A model generated the notes under the pieces. It did not search any database, had not been told where the DNA came from, and saw only the letters and a program-made list of their open reading frames with translations. From NCBI GenBank assembly GCA_029071345.1, contig JAIEAO010000135.1, forward strand, positions 1 through 32,228: a DNA stretch of 32,228 nucleotides. Direction: 5' to 3'. This stretch comes from Muribaculaceae bacterium. Lineage in GTDB: Bacteria > Bacteroidota > Bacteroidia > Bacteroidales > Muribaculaceae. Numbering within the stretch: the first letter of the stretch is position 1; every line of letters starts with the position of its first letter. Of this stretch, positions 1-7,749 are shown in pieces. Both the position numbers and the translations under genes were made by a program.

Positions 1-1355
<1,355 letters not shown>

Positions 1356-1380
1356 TAACCGGATACATTCAGATAAACCA

Positions 1381-1415
1381 ATCGCCCCGGCCTCACGGTC
1401 GGGGCGATCGTTTTT
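1381..1415 (+). terminator. Rho-independent terminator of gap
   Basis: A 12-bp stem (1381-1392 with 1397-1408, one G-U pair) closes a TCAC tetraloop and is followed by a T5 run at 1411-1415. It lies just after the gap stop codon. On the minus strand no T-run follows, so it probably does not serve the converging DUF4252-like gene. Confidence 0.92.
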
Positions 1416-1454
1416 ACGCCATGCATATCAGGCGCAAAAGAGATATAATAACTT

Positions 1455-1991
1455 TTAGTTCTTTTTGCGTTTCCTGTTTTTAATTCCGACGGTATCACCA
1501 TTGCGGTCGCGCACACTCACCGGCGAACTGTCGCCATAAATGTTTAACAACTCATCTGAGTTGATGATCCCCTTTATATATACTATGGTATAACCTCTTT
1601 CGTCTCTTGTCTCGATCAGTATATCCTGAATCTCATGGTTATTGAGGATCTTTCCGACGTATATGTTGATTTTGTCAGTGAAATCCGAAATGTTCAGGAT
1701 CAGTTCAAGATTCATTTTTTTTACAACATTTTTGCAGTCATCGTACATGGAATAATAAGAACTTGGCTTCCGGGTGCTGATTATCTCAATGGATTCCGGA
1801 TTCTTTATCAATTTTTTCAGATGTCTGAATTGATCAGATTCAATCGACATCCCAAGTTTTATGGCTGCCGGAGAGACATAGACTGTGCTTACATCCATAC
1901 CGCCGGGATACTTCTTGAATACGCGTGAGTCTGAAAAACCGATTGAAGTCGAGGTTAACAAGAGTATTAAAAGAGAGATTATCTTTTTCAT
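1455..1991 (-). CDS. Secreted DUF4252-like protein
   Basis: This 178-residue protein starts with a clear signal peptide (MKKIISLLILLLTSTSIGFS, cleavage around residue 20), so it is exported. The remainder has the features of the Bacteroidota DUF4252 family: a short alpha/beta domain with a YVSPAAIKLG-like segment after the signal, a central region around residues 80-140 with alternating strands, and a charged C-terminus (KNRKRKKN). Its function is unknown. It is the third gene of a minus-strand cluster with the ECF sigma factor and the anti-sigma-like protein, 61 bp after the latter; DUF4252 genes commonly occur next to such sigma factors, which supports the call. Base composition is more AT-rich than its neighbours. 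The family assignment is from recalled similarity and not from a search. Confidence 0.7.
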   Translation of the reverse strand: MKKIISLLILLLTSTSIGFSDSRVFKKYPGGMDVSTVYVSPAAIKLGMSIESDQFRHLKKLIKNPESIEIISTRKPSSYYSMYDDCKNVVKKMNLELILNISDFTDKINIYVGKILNNHEIQDILIETRDERGYTIVYIKGIINSDELLNIYGDSSPVSVRDRNGDTVGIKNRKRKKN

Positions 1992-2052
1992 AATTACAAA
2001 TTTTTTTCAAAAATATTCGATTTTGAGTTAACTGCAAAATTCCGGGAAGAAT

Positions 2053-2850
2053 TTATTGCTCAAGAATCCTGTTCAGTATCCGGTCAGACTCCAGAATAGA
2101 GGTTTGGCATTCCTCTATACAGTTGTAGGCGTATGCTAATTTCTGCGACGCGTTGCCAAGTGCGGAAGAGGCAATCTCCAGCGCCCGGATCTCCTCCTCG
2201 CTTAACGTGTATTCCTCTTCCGGCGCAGGCTCTGATTTCTTCACGCTCTTTCGCTTCGCGCGGGCGATCTTAGGCTGCGCAGGGGTCTTCACCTCCGGCG
2301 CCACATTCTCATCCGCGTTTGCCTGAGCGATATTGTTAGCCGCAAGCTCCTCTACCGGCGGAATCTCCGGGATTATCTCCATATTCTTCAGAGTATCCAG
2401 AATCTTCTCCGATGCCAACTGCTGACCGGCGGGATTGCCGCCCATCGGCGTCTCATTGCCGAACGGGAGAAGCAGCACCAAAGCAACCACAGCCGCCACC
2501 GCCGAAACACCGATGAAGATACGGCACAGTGTCGAGCTGTAGCGGAGGTTTCCCAACCTCAGTAATGGTTGATGATGGTACGGTGCGGGTTCTTCGACAC
2601 TTGCAAGCAAGTGTCGCTCCGTAGAAGCATCAATAGCCGCCATTATCTTCTCGTCAAGGTCGGCAGGAGCCTCCGCGAAAGCCTGCGCCTCGGCAAGCAC
2701 CGCGAACACCTTGCGGTCGGCCTCCAACTCTGCGGGTAATTCTGCCGCAGAGCTGAAGAAATCGGTAAGCTCAAGTTCCTCCTCGCGGGTGGTCTCCCCG
2801 TTATAGAACTTATCAAGCAATTCCCTTATATATTCGTAATTCATACTCAT
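2053..2850 (-). CDS. Single-pass membrane protein, probable anti-sigma factor
   Basis: This 265-residue protein has an acidic N-terminal helical domain (residues 1-75; YIRELLDKFYNGETTREEELEL resembles the start of Bacteroidota anti-sigma/FecR-like proteins), one membrane segment at about 111-130 (IFIGVSAVAAVVALVLLLPF) and a long Glu/Lys/Ala-rich C-terminal tail (140-265) that should lie outside the cytoplasmic membrane. No zinc-binding HxxxCxxC motif is present. It follows the ECF sigma gene by 91 bp and precedes the DUF4252-like gene, so by position it is the likely regulator of the sigma factor; this is inference. Residues about 76-106 are encoded by a palindrome-rich element (2537-2624) that looks like an in-frame insertion. 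ATG codons at 2850 and 2844 are both possible starts. Confidence 0.75.
   Translation of the reverse strand: MSMNYEYIRELLDKFYNGETTREEELELTDFFSSAAELPAELEADRKVFAVLAEAQAFAEAPADLDEKIMAAIDASTERHLLASVEEPAPYHHQPLLRLGNLRYSSTLCRIFIGVSAVAAVVALVLLLPFGNETPMGGNPAGQQLASEKILDTLKNMEIIPEIPPVEELAANNIAQANADENVAPEVKTPAQPKIARAKRKSVKKSEPAPEEEYTLSEEEIRALEIASSALGNASQKLAYAYNCIEECQTSILESDRILNRILEQ
2537..2624. repeat. REP-like palindromic element inside the anti-sigma-like gene
   Basis: Two inverted repeats lie close together inside the coding region: GAGGTT-TCCC-AACCTC at 2545-2560 and a perfect 10-bp arm pair CGACACTTGC-AA-GCAAGTGTCG at 2595-2616. The block is bounded by CGGAG (2543-2547) and CTCCG (2617-2621), which are complementary. 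It stays open in the gene's frame and encodes a segment rich in His, Pro, Leu and Arg, unlike the surrounding acidic sequence. Such paired hairpins are typical of dispersed extragenic palindromes; copies elsewhere in the genome cannot be checked here. Confidence 0.55.
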
Positions 2851-2883
2851 TCCTAAATAAAATTATCAATTCCTGTTTGGTTT

Positions 2884-2945
2884 TCAGTTATCAGAAATTA
2901 GTTGTAAAAAGTGTCCATAACTCCTAACTCCTAATTCCTAACTAA
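2884..2945. repeat. Degenerate heptanucleotide array
   Basis: Heptads TCAGTTA, TCAGAAA, TTAGTTG (2884-2904) and then TAACTCC, TAACTCC, TAATTCC, TAACTAA (2918-2945) fill most of the gap between the sigma and anti-sigma-like genes. The last unit supplies the sigma gene's stop codon on the minus strand. Confidence 0.7.
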
Positions 2946-3424
2946 GAGAACCATTCTCTAAGCTTCCTTCGTCCCCGGCTCAGTAGCTGACGGGCGTTGG
3001 CCGTCGAGACACTCAATGCGCCGGCTATGTCCTCCGAAGAACTCCCTGCGAACGCCGACATCTCCACAGCCTGCCGTTCCTTGTCGGGGAGCGAGTGCAT
3101 CCGATCTATCACCTCCGAGAGGGTCAGCGAATCCTCGGCACTGCTTTTCGTCGAGATTGTCCCCACATCCTTATCCAGCGAAGTCACACGTTTGGAGAGT
3201 TCATATTGCGAGATACAGATGTTGCGCACCGCCGAGAGGCAATAGGCAGCCGGATTGTCCGGCACCGTACCGGCGCAAATATTCTCCCAGATTCGGAGCA
3301 TCGCCGTCTGCACGGCATCCGAGGCATCCTCACGCGACCCGATGATGGCTACGGCTACACCGAACATCCTCCCGCTGTGCGGCAGAATATTTTCGCTGAA
3401 ATATTTCCCGGGATTCTCGATCAT
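2942..3424 (-). CDS. ECF-type RNA polymerase sigma factor
   Basis: This is a 160-residue sigma-70 family protein of the extracytoplasmic-function type that would direct RNA polymerase to a small regulon. Region 2 is visible at about residues 20-50 (IIGSREDASDAVQTAMLRIWENI) and region 4 with its helix-turn-helix at about 110-160 (LPDKERQAVEMSAFAG, then IAGALSVSTANARQLLSRGRRKLREWF). Length is normal for the class. ATG at 3424 is the only reasonable start, since a stop codon lies a few codons upstream in the same frame. It heads a minus-strand cluster with an anti-sigma-like membrane protein and a DUF4252-like secreted protein. A promoter-like pair lies about 110-140 bp upstream. The start ATG overlaps the TGA of a short upstream open frame (ATGA). 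Confidence 0.92.
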   Translation of the reverse strand: MIENPGKYFSENILPHSGRMFGVAVAIIGSREDASDAVQTAMLRIWENICAGTVPDNPAAYCLSAVRNICISQYELSKRVTSLDKDVGTISTKSSAEDSLTLSEVIDRMHSLPDKERQAVEMSAFAGSSSEDIAGALSVSTANARQLLSRGRRKLREWFS

Positions 3425-3454
3425 GAATACTTTGAGAGCCCTACACCATTAGCA

Positions 3455-3519
3455 AACGAGTTGGAAGTGGCGAAATAATTAGCATTTACGAACCAGTTTC
3501 CATTGTCGAAATAATTGGC
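3455..3519. repeat. Two imperfect 29-bp direct repeats, 36 bp apart
   Basis: Segments 3455-3483 and 3491-3519 match at 22 of 29 positions by direct alignment, with an identical core CGAAATAATT. They lie between the putative sigma promoter and the sigma start codon, so they could be regulator-binding repeats, a structured leader or the remains of coding repeats. Confidence 0.6.
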
Positions 3520-3535
3520 CCCTCTGTCTACAAGA

Positions 3536-3565
3536 CAAAGATAACCCAAATTTGTGACAAACAAA
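3536..3565 (-). promoter_or_regulatory. Probable promoter of the sigma operon
   Basis: On the minus strand TTTG (3565-3562), 18 bp, then TATCTTTG (3543-3536) fits the Bacteroides -33/-7 pattern (TTTG, about 20 bp, TAnnTTTG). Transcription would start near 3530, leaving a leader of about 105 nt that contains the two direct repeats. Confidence 0.5.
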
Positions 3566-3689
3566 ACCTAAAAAATTTAGATTTCCCTCTCATTCTACCA
3601 CAAACACATGGCAATGAAAGGATATTAACGTGTAATCAGATTCAAATAATGTTAAAATCAGACATTAAAACATTTTTCATTTCACAATA

Positions 3690-3721
3690 TTTGTATAACA
3701 GAATAATTTGTATTAACTTTA
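3690..3721 (+). promoter_or_regulatory. Promoter for the AbiF-like RNA and gene
   Basis: TTTG at 3690-3693 and TAACTTTA at 3714-3721 are separated by 20 bp, the expected Bacteroides -33/-7 spacing, with one mismatch in TAnnTTTG. The start of transcription would fall near 3723-3730, directly at the 5' side of the predicted RNA structure. Confidence 0.6.
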
Positions 3722-3722
3722 C

Positions 3723-3776
3723 ACGCATAGAACCTACCACGCCTCTCAACGATGCGAAACTGGTAGGTCATTTTTT
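3723..3776 (+). ncRNA. Candidate abiF-type antitoxin RNA with H-type pseudoknot
   Basis: The interval between promoter and Abi gene can fold as two interleaved stems: CGCAT (3724-3728) with ATGCG (3752-3756), and CCTACCA (3733-3739) with TGGTAGG (3761-3767). The order 5'S1-5'S2-3'S1-3'S2 is an H-type pseudoknot. A T6 run at 3771-3776 follows directly, so stem 2 doubles as a terminator, and the Abi ATG is only 6 nt further on, reachable by read-through. Structured RNAs upstream of abiF genes are known (the abiF RNA motif), and recent work describes such RNAs as antitoxins of AbiF; both points are from memory. Whether this one belongs to that family is inference from position and fold. Confidence 0.6.
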
Positions 3777-3782
3777 ATTTAT

Positions 3783-4685
3783 ATGAAACGTCCATACTAC
3801 AAAAAAGCTATTACCGTTTCTGAGCAAATTGATTTGCTGGAGAATAAAGGTATGGATTTTTTTGATAAAAATTTAGCGCATAACACACTTTCAACAATCG
3901 GCTATTATCGGTTCAGCGGATATGCTTATCCATTCAGGAATAATGTGGATCATAGTAGTTTTGTAGATGACACCTCATTTGAGAAAGTCTATTCCATATA
4001 TGAATTTGACAGGTCTCTCAAAAGTTTGTTATTCTCATATCTGGCAAGAATAGAGATAGCCTTCCGAACTCTTGTAATTGATAAGTTCAGCATCGGAAAA
4101 GGAACGGCCTTATGGTATGCGGATTCTACAAATTTTATTAATATTGCCGAGCATGACGATTTTCTTGCCACACTTGAATATGATCTTGAAAATTCCAGAG
4201 AAGATTTCGTCAATCACTTCCGTAATAATTATTGCGACACTTTTCCTCCGGCCTGGATTGCCCTTCAGATAGTCTCTTTTGGTACACTCATTAAGCTATA
4301 TCGCAACTTTAATGACAGAGAACTGCAATCGCAAGTTGCGAAGACATTTGGATGTGAAAGCGTTGAGCGCTTTATATCTTGGATGAACACACTTGTATAT
4401 CTCCGTAATATTTGCAGCCATCACGCCCGTCTTTGGAACCGACCTATTAAAAAACGTCCGGAAGCATATAACTTCGGGGTGAAAGGGAAACGATGGACTA
4501 ACGATGATGTCTCAAAATTATACTATTCCATCTGCGTAATAGGATCATTACTAAAAAACATTATCCCCCATAATCTTTTCAAAACTGAACTTTCGGAGCT
4601 ATTTGAATCTAACCCTTACGTTAATTCTACCAAATCTAAATTTTTAGGATTTCCTAAGGATTGGCAGACAGAATTTCAATGGTAA
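3783..4685 (+). CDS. Abi family protein (AbiD/AbiF-like), HEPN ribonuclease
   Basis: This 300-residue protein belongs to the Abi_2 (AbiD/AbiF) abortive-infection family. The family's N-terminal signature is seen at residues 34-51 (NTLSTIGYYRFSGYAYPF), followed by a helical region (YSIYEFDRSLKSLLFSYLARIE, 71-91) and a HEPN motif R208-N-I-C-S-H213 (Rx4xH) in YLRNICSHHARLWNRP. HEPN proteins of this type are RNases; in phage defence they cleave RNA and stop growth. The gene is alone on the plus strand, markedly richer in A+T than its neighbours, which suggests horizontal acquisition. It is preceded by a promoter, pseudoknot RNA candidate and leaky terminator, the arrangement expected of an RNA-antitoxin system. 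A defence role is inferred; the family call is strong. Confidence 0.9.
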   Translation: MKRPYYKKAITVSEQIDLLENKGMDFFDKNLAHNTLSTIGYYRFSGYAYPFRNNVDHSSFVDDTSFEKVYSIYEFDRSLKSLLFSYLARIEIAFRTLVIDKFSIGKGTALWYADSTNFINIAEHDDFLATLEYDLENSREDFVNHFRNNYCDTFPPAWIALQIVSFGTLIKLYRNFNDRELQSQVAKTFGCESVERFISWMNTLVYLRNICSHHARLWNRPIKKRPEAYNFGVKGKRWTNDDVSKLYYSICVIGSLLKNIIPHNLFKTELSELFESNPYVNSTKSKFLGFPKDWQTEFQW

Positions 4686-4721
4686 GATATGAAATACGGA
4701 TTTCATCGTAAAGGAGTTCTC

Positions 4722-5867
4722 TTATAAATTGGCCGAGTGATCTTCGATGGCGCGGGCGTAGGTGTCGAGGATACGTGTGGCCATGTTGCCGGTGTCGAAG
4801 CGGGCGGCGTAGGCTTTGCCGGCGCGTGTCATATCTTCGATCTCACGACCTCCGAAGATCACCGCATTGAAAGCCGACACAAGGTCGGAAACCGAGTCGG
4901 GATCGACATAGAGTGTGTCGGGGCCGCCGGCTTCTTCAAGACACGACCCTGTGGCCGCTACGACAGGGCGCATACTTTCCAGAGCCTCAAGCACCGGGAT
5001 GCCGAACCCTTCGTAGCGCGAGGGATAAGCAATGGCCTCCGCGGCCTGATTGAGCGCCGGGAGGTCGGCAAACGGAAGCCCTGAGTAATAATGTATGCGC
5101 GAGCTCACTCCGAGTTCCTGCGCCAATGAGTCGATATATTTCTTGTAGCCATGATGGTCGCGCCCCACAACCACCAATTCTATCTGCGGATTCAGAGCCG
5201 AAAGCGCACGGACTGTCAGCTCCAGGTTCTTACGCTTCTCAATCGTGCCTACCTGCAGAATATATTTCTTAGGGAGTCCGTAACGCCGGCGAACTTCTTC
5301 CAATTCCTCGGGCGAACGCATACGGCGGAAAGACTCGTCACATCCCTGATAGATAACATCGATTTTGTCGGGATCGATGCCGTAGAAGCGTTCCACATCG
5401 CGCTTGGTGCATTCGCTGACGGCGATTATGCGGTCGGCGTTCCGGCAGGCGCGCCCGTATTTGAAATCATAGATTTTGCGGTCAAAAGGCTTGTAACATT
5501 CCGGCATCGTGCGGTAGATGACATCGTGCATCGTCACCACCGACGGCACTCCGCTCTTGCGGATGTTGAGCGGAAGTTCGTTGCTCAGGCCGTGGAAAAT
5601 ATCGACTTTATCGGCACGAAGATTATTGGTCACACCAAACGTGCGCCAAAGACTCCCCTGAAATCCCTGGGAAGCCGGCAGACGGAATTCGACATTATGG
5701 AGCGAACTGATAGATTCGAGGCGGGGGTTATCCTTGAGTTTCGGGGTGTAGACGAGGAGCTTGCCGAGTGGGTCGGCAAGGGCGATCCGCTCGATCACAA
5801 GGCGGGAATAGTTTCCCAGCCCGGTCATATTTGAAACGGCCCTTTTGCCGTCGAATCCTATTGTCAT
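4722..5867 (-). CDS. GT4-type glycosyltransferase
   Basis: This 381-residue cytoplasmic enzyme has the GT-B architecture: an N-terminal acceptor domain (residues 1-190; GLGNYSR at 16-22, HDVIYRTMPE at 114-123) and a C-terminal nucleotide-sugar domain (200-381). The start of the second domain, YILQVGTIEKRKN (202-214), and the E-x7-E motif in EGFGIPVLE (E286, E294) identify family 4. It would transfer a sugar from a nucleotide donor in capsule, O-antigen or similar surface-glycan synthesis; donor and acceptor cannot be told. It lies downstream of nhaD on the same strand but 196 bp away, with heptad arrays in between, so co-transcription is uncertain. No other glycan-synthesis gene is near, so it looks like an isolated transferase. 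Confidence 0.9.
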   Translation of the reverse strand: MTIGFDGKRAVSNMTGLGNYSRLVIERIALADPLGKLLVYTPKLKDNPRLESISSLHNVEFRLPASQGFQGSLWRTFGVTNNLRADKVDIFHGLSNELPLNIRKSGVPSVVTMHDVIYRTMPECYKPFDRKIYDFKYGRACRNADRIIAVSECTKRDVERFYGIDPDKIDVIYQGCDESFRRMRSPEELEEVRRRYGLPKKYILQVGTIEKRKNLELTVRALSALNPQIELVVVGRDHHGYKKYIDSLAQELGVSSRIHYYSGLPFADLPALNQAAEAIAYPSRYEGFGIPVLEALESMRPVVAATGSCLEEAGGPDTLYVDPDSVSDLVSAFNAVIFGGREIEDMTRAGKAYAARFDTGNMATRILDTYARAIEDHSANL

Positions 5868-5872
5868 TTTAT

Positions 5873-5928
5873 GATAAGTGATAAGCGATAAGTGATAAGT
5901 TATAAGTGATAAGTTATAAGTGATAAGA
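5873..5928. repeat. Tandem heptad array GATAAGT
   Basis: Eight contiguous 7-bp units read GATAAGT, GATAAGC, GATAAGT, GATAAGT, TATAAGT, GATAAGT, TATAAGT, GATAAGA. They begin 6 bp upstream of the glycosyltransferase start codon (minus strand), so they form its leader. Confidence 0.9.
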
Positions 5929-5938
5929 ATAGCGATCT

Positions 5939-6029
<91 letters not shown>

Positions 6030-6063
6030 AATGCGAAGCATTTAACGCCTAAAATCTAAAGCC

Positions 6064-7455
6064 TTAGAAGATTAATTTTTCAAGACCGTAGACGGCCGCT
6101 CCGGAGAGATAACCGAGGAAGGCAACCCATGAGAATTTCTTGAGATACCATCCGAAGTTGATTTTCTCAATACCCATCACGATCACACCCGCGGCCGAAC
6201 CGATGATGAGAATCGAACCGCCTACGCCTGCACAGTATGACATAAGCTCCCAGAATGTGCCGTCGATAACAAAGTTGGCGGCATACCCTGTCGCGGCCGG
6301 ATCGGCAACGGGATACATACCCATAACGCCCGCAACCAGCGGAACATTGTCTACGATTGCAGAAAGAACACCGAGAACGAGTCCGATTATATAGACATTG
6401 TGAATCTTTTCGTCGAGGAAGCCGGCGATTTCCGTCAGGATACCTGTGCACTGAAGTACTGCTACAGCCATCAGAATGCCGAGGAAGAAGAGAATCGAGG
6501 GCATATCCACACGCGAGATCACCTTAGGCAGGCGAAGTTCCTTGGCCTGCTCAAGCATCTGCGAGTTGTAGAAGATTTCGGTGAAGACCCAGAGCGCGCC
6601 GAGCACGAAGAGCATTCCGACAAACGGCGGGAGATGGGTGAACGACTTGAATATGGGCACGAAGATCAAGCCACCGACGCCGAGATAGAACATCGTGGCG
6701 CGCTGGCGGCCTGTGATATGTGAATTTTTCTCGATCACGGTGTCGCGCGGAGGAAGGTCGCCGGTGAGCTGACGGCTCACGATGAAGAGGGGCACGAGCA
6801 TCGACACGAGCGAGGGGACAAGCACGTATGAAAGGAGAGCCGGGGCGGAGATATTGCCGCTCACCCAGAGCATGATGGTCGTAACGTCGCCGATAGGACT
6901 CCACGCGCCGCCGCTGTTGGCCGCGATGATGATCATGCCGGCGTAAAGCCAGCGCTCATCCTGCTGCGAGATGAGCTTGCGAAGCAGCATCAGCATCACG
7001 ATAGTGGTGGTGAGGTTATCGAGGATAGCCGACATGAAGAACGTAACGAAGCTGATGATCCATAGCAGACGTTTCTTGTCGCGCGTGTTGATATGGTCTG
7101 TAATTACGCGGAAGCCTCCGTGCACGTCGATCATCTCCACGATGGTCATGGCCCCGATGAGGAAAAGAAGCGTCTGCATGATGTCGCCGAGCTGCTCCAC
7201 GATGTCGACATTCAGCACATACTCCAAAGCCTGACGATGCAGTGATTTTCCCTGAAGCATCGGATGCGATTCAAGAAAATGATTGAACGACTCGGCCGAA
7301 ATCTTCGGCACAACCGATTCGGCTCCCATGGCATAGATGATCCACATTAGCATACCGAGCAGGAGCGCGGACGCTGTTTTGTCTACACGGAGAGGATGCT
7401 CAAGCGCGATTGCCAGATAACCGATAATAAAAATCACCACTAACGTTGTCAGCAT
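6064..7455 (-). CDS. nhaD: Na+/H+ antiporter NhaD
   Basis: This 463-residue inner-membrane protein exchanges cytoplasmic Na+ for external protons, giving salt and pH tolerance. It is hydrophobic from the first residue (MLTTLVVIFIIGYLAIALEH) and has about a dozen membrane segments. Segments typical of the NhaD/ion-transporter superfamily are seen: ILDNLTTTIVMLMLLRKL near residue 144, NSGGAWSPIGDVTTIMLW near residue 185, and AIVDNVPLVAGVMGMYP in the second half. The two DN-containing segments reflect the internal duplication of this superfamily. It is divergent from the sirtuin gene across a 294-bp region containing two palindromes. Full length and normal start. Confidence 0.93.
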   Translation of the reverse strand: MLTTLVVIFIIGYLAIALEHPLRVDKTASALLLGMLMWIIYAMGAESVVPKISAESFNHFLESHPMLQGKSLHRQALEYVLNVDIVEQLGDIMQTLLFLIGAMTIVEMIDVHGGFRVITDHINTRDKKRLLWIISFVTFFMSAILDNLTTTIVMLMLLRKLISQQDERWLYAGMIIIAANSGGAWSPIGDVTTIMLWVSGNISAPALLSYVLVPSLVSMLVPLFIVSRQLTGDLPPRDTVIEKNSHITGRQRATMFYLGVGGLIFVPIFKSFTHLPPFVGMLFVLGALWVFTEIFYNSQMLEQAKELRLPKVISRVDMPSILFFLGILMAVAVLQCTGILTEIAGFLDEKIHNVYIIGLVLGVLSAIVDNVPLVAGVMGMYPVADPAATGYAANFVIDGTFWELMSYCAGVGGSILIIGSAAGVIVMGIEKINFGWYLKKFSWVAFLGYLSGAAVYGLEKLIF

Positions 7456-7526
7456 GGTTTGATAATGTTTTAGAGTATAGTTTAGATGAAATGATTACAG
7501 ACGCGAAATTAGTAATTTTTTCGGAC

Positions 7527-7587
7527 AATTACGGAAATATTTCCATAATTATCACAGCGTGTTTGACAAATATGTTTTACAACATAT
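7527..7587. promoter_or_regulatory. Two palindromes between nhaD and the sirtuin gene
   Basis: A 24-bp palindrome at 7527-7550 (arms AATTACGGAAAT and ATTTCCATAATT, 11 of 12 pairs) and an inverted repeat at 7569-7588 (AATATGTT-TTAC-AACATATT) lie in the divergent intergenic region. They are candidate operator sites for one or both genes. The rest of 7456-7749 holds no ORF. Confidence 0.4.
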
Positions 7588-7712
7588 TGGCAATTGGTAA
7601 CTAAAAGACATTTAGAGAGAAAGCCAGACTCACTTTCTACATATCAAAGCGTAACTTTAGATCTGAATAAATTTAAAATCTTAATAATATGTTTCGGATT
7701 AAAAAATTTTGC

Positions 7713-7720
7713 TATTTTTG
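7713..7720 (+). promoter_or_regulatory. -7 box of the sirtuin gene
   Basis: TATTTTTG is an exact match to TAnnTTTG and lies 29 bp before the sirtuin ATG. The upstream box is poor (TTTC at 7692-7695). It predicts a leader of roughly 20-25 nt. Confidence 0.5.
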
Positions 7721-7749
7721 TGGAGTGATGTTAAACAACAACATTAGCA

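Larger units (their letters stand above)
3421..3567 (-). pseudogene. Short upstream open frame or gene remnant before the sigma gene
   Basis: On the minus strand an open frame of 48 sense codons ends in TGA that overlaps the sigma factor ATG by ATGA. Its only possible starts are TTG codons (47 aa from TTG at 3564). The C-terminal half has a 12-residue repeat, ANYFDNGNWFVN then ANYFATSNSFAN, which reflects a 36-bp DNA repeat. The composition (Asn, Tyr, Phe, Trp, Gly) resembles surface-protein sequence, so it may be the tail of a lost gene. The putative sigma promoter at 3536-3565 overlaps its beginning, which argues against translation of the whole frame. Nature undecided. Confidence 0.3.
3425..3782. 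other. Divergent intergenic region between sigma operon and Abi gene
   Basis: This 358-bp region has no long gene. Going from left to right it holds the sigma leader with two 29-bp repeats (3455-3519), the putative sigma promoter (3536-3565), about 120 bp of AT-rich sequence (3570-3689) in which I see nothing definite, then the Abi promoter (3690-3721) and the pseudoknot RNA candidate (3723-3776). Confidence 0.6.

Noticed and set aside
3421-3567. Variable repeat of a diversity-generating retroelement
   Set aside because: Only a faint compositional likeness; no reverse transcriptase, template repeat or intact target protein is in the window.
3783-4685. Cas13 or a CRISPR effector
   Set aside because: The protein has a single HEPN motif and Abi_2 length of 300 residues, with no repeat array; it fits AbiD/AbiF, a proposed relative, not an effector.
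4689-4706. Hairpin ATGAAAT-ACGG-ATTTCAT between the Abi gene and the glycosyltransferase as terminator
   Set aside because: Weak AT stem with no T-run on either side; support is too low to annotate.
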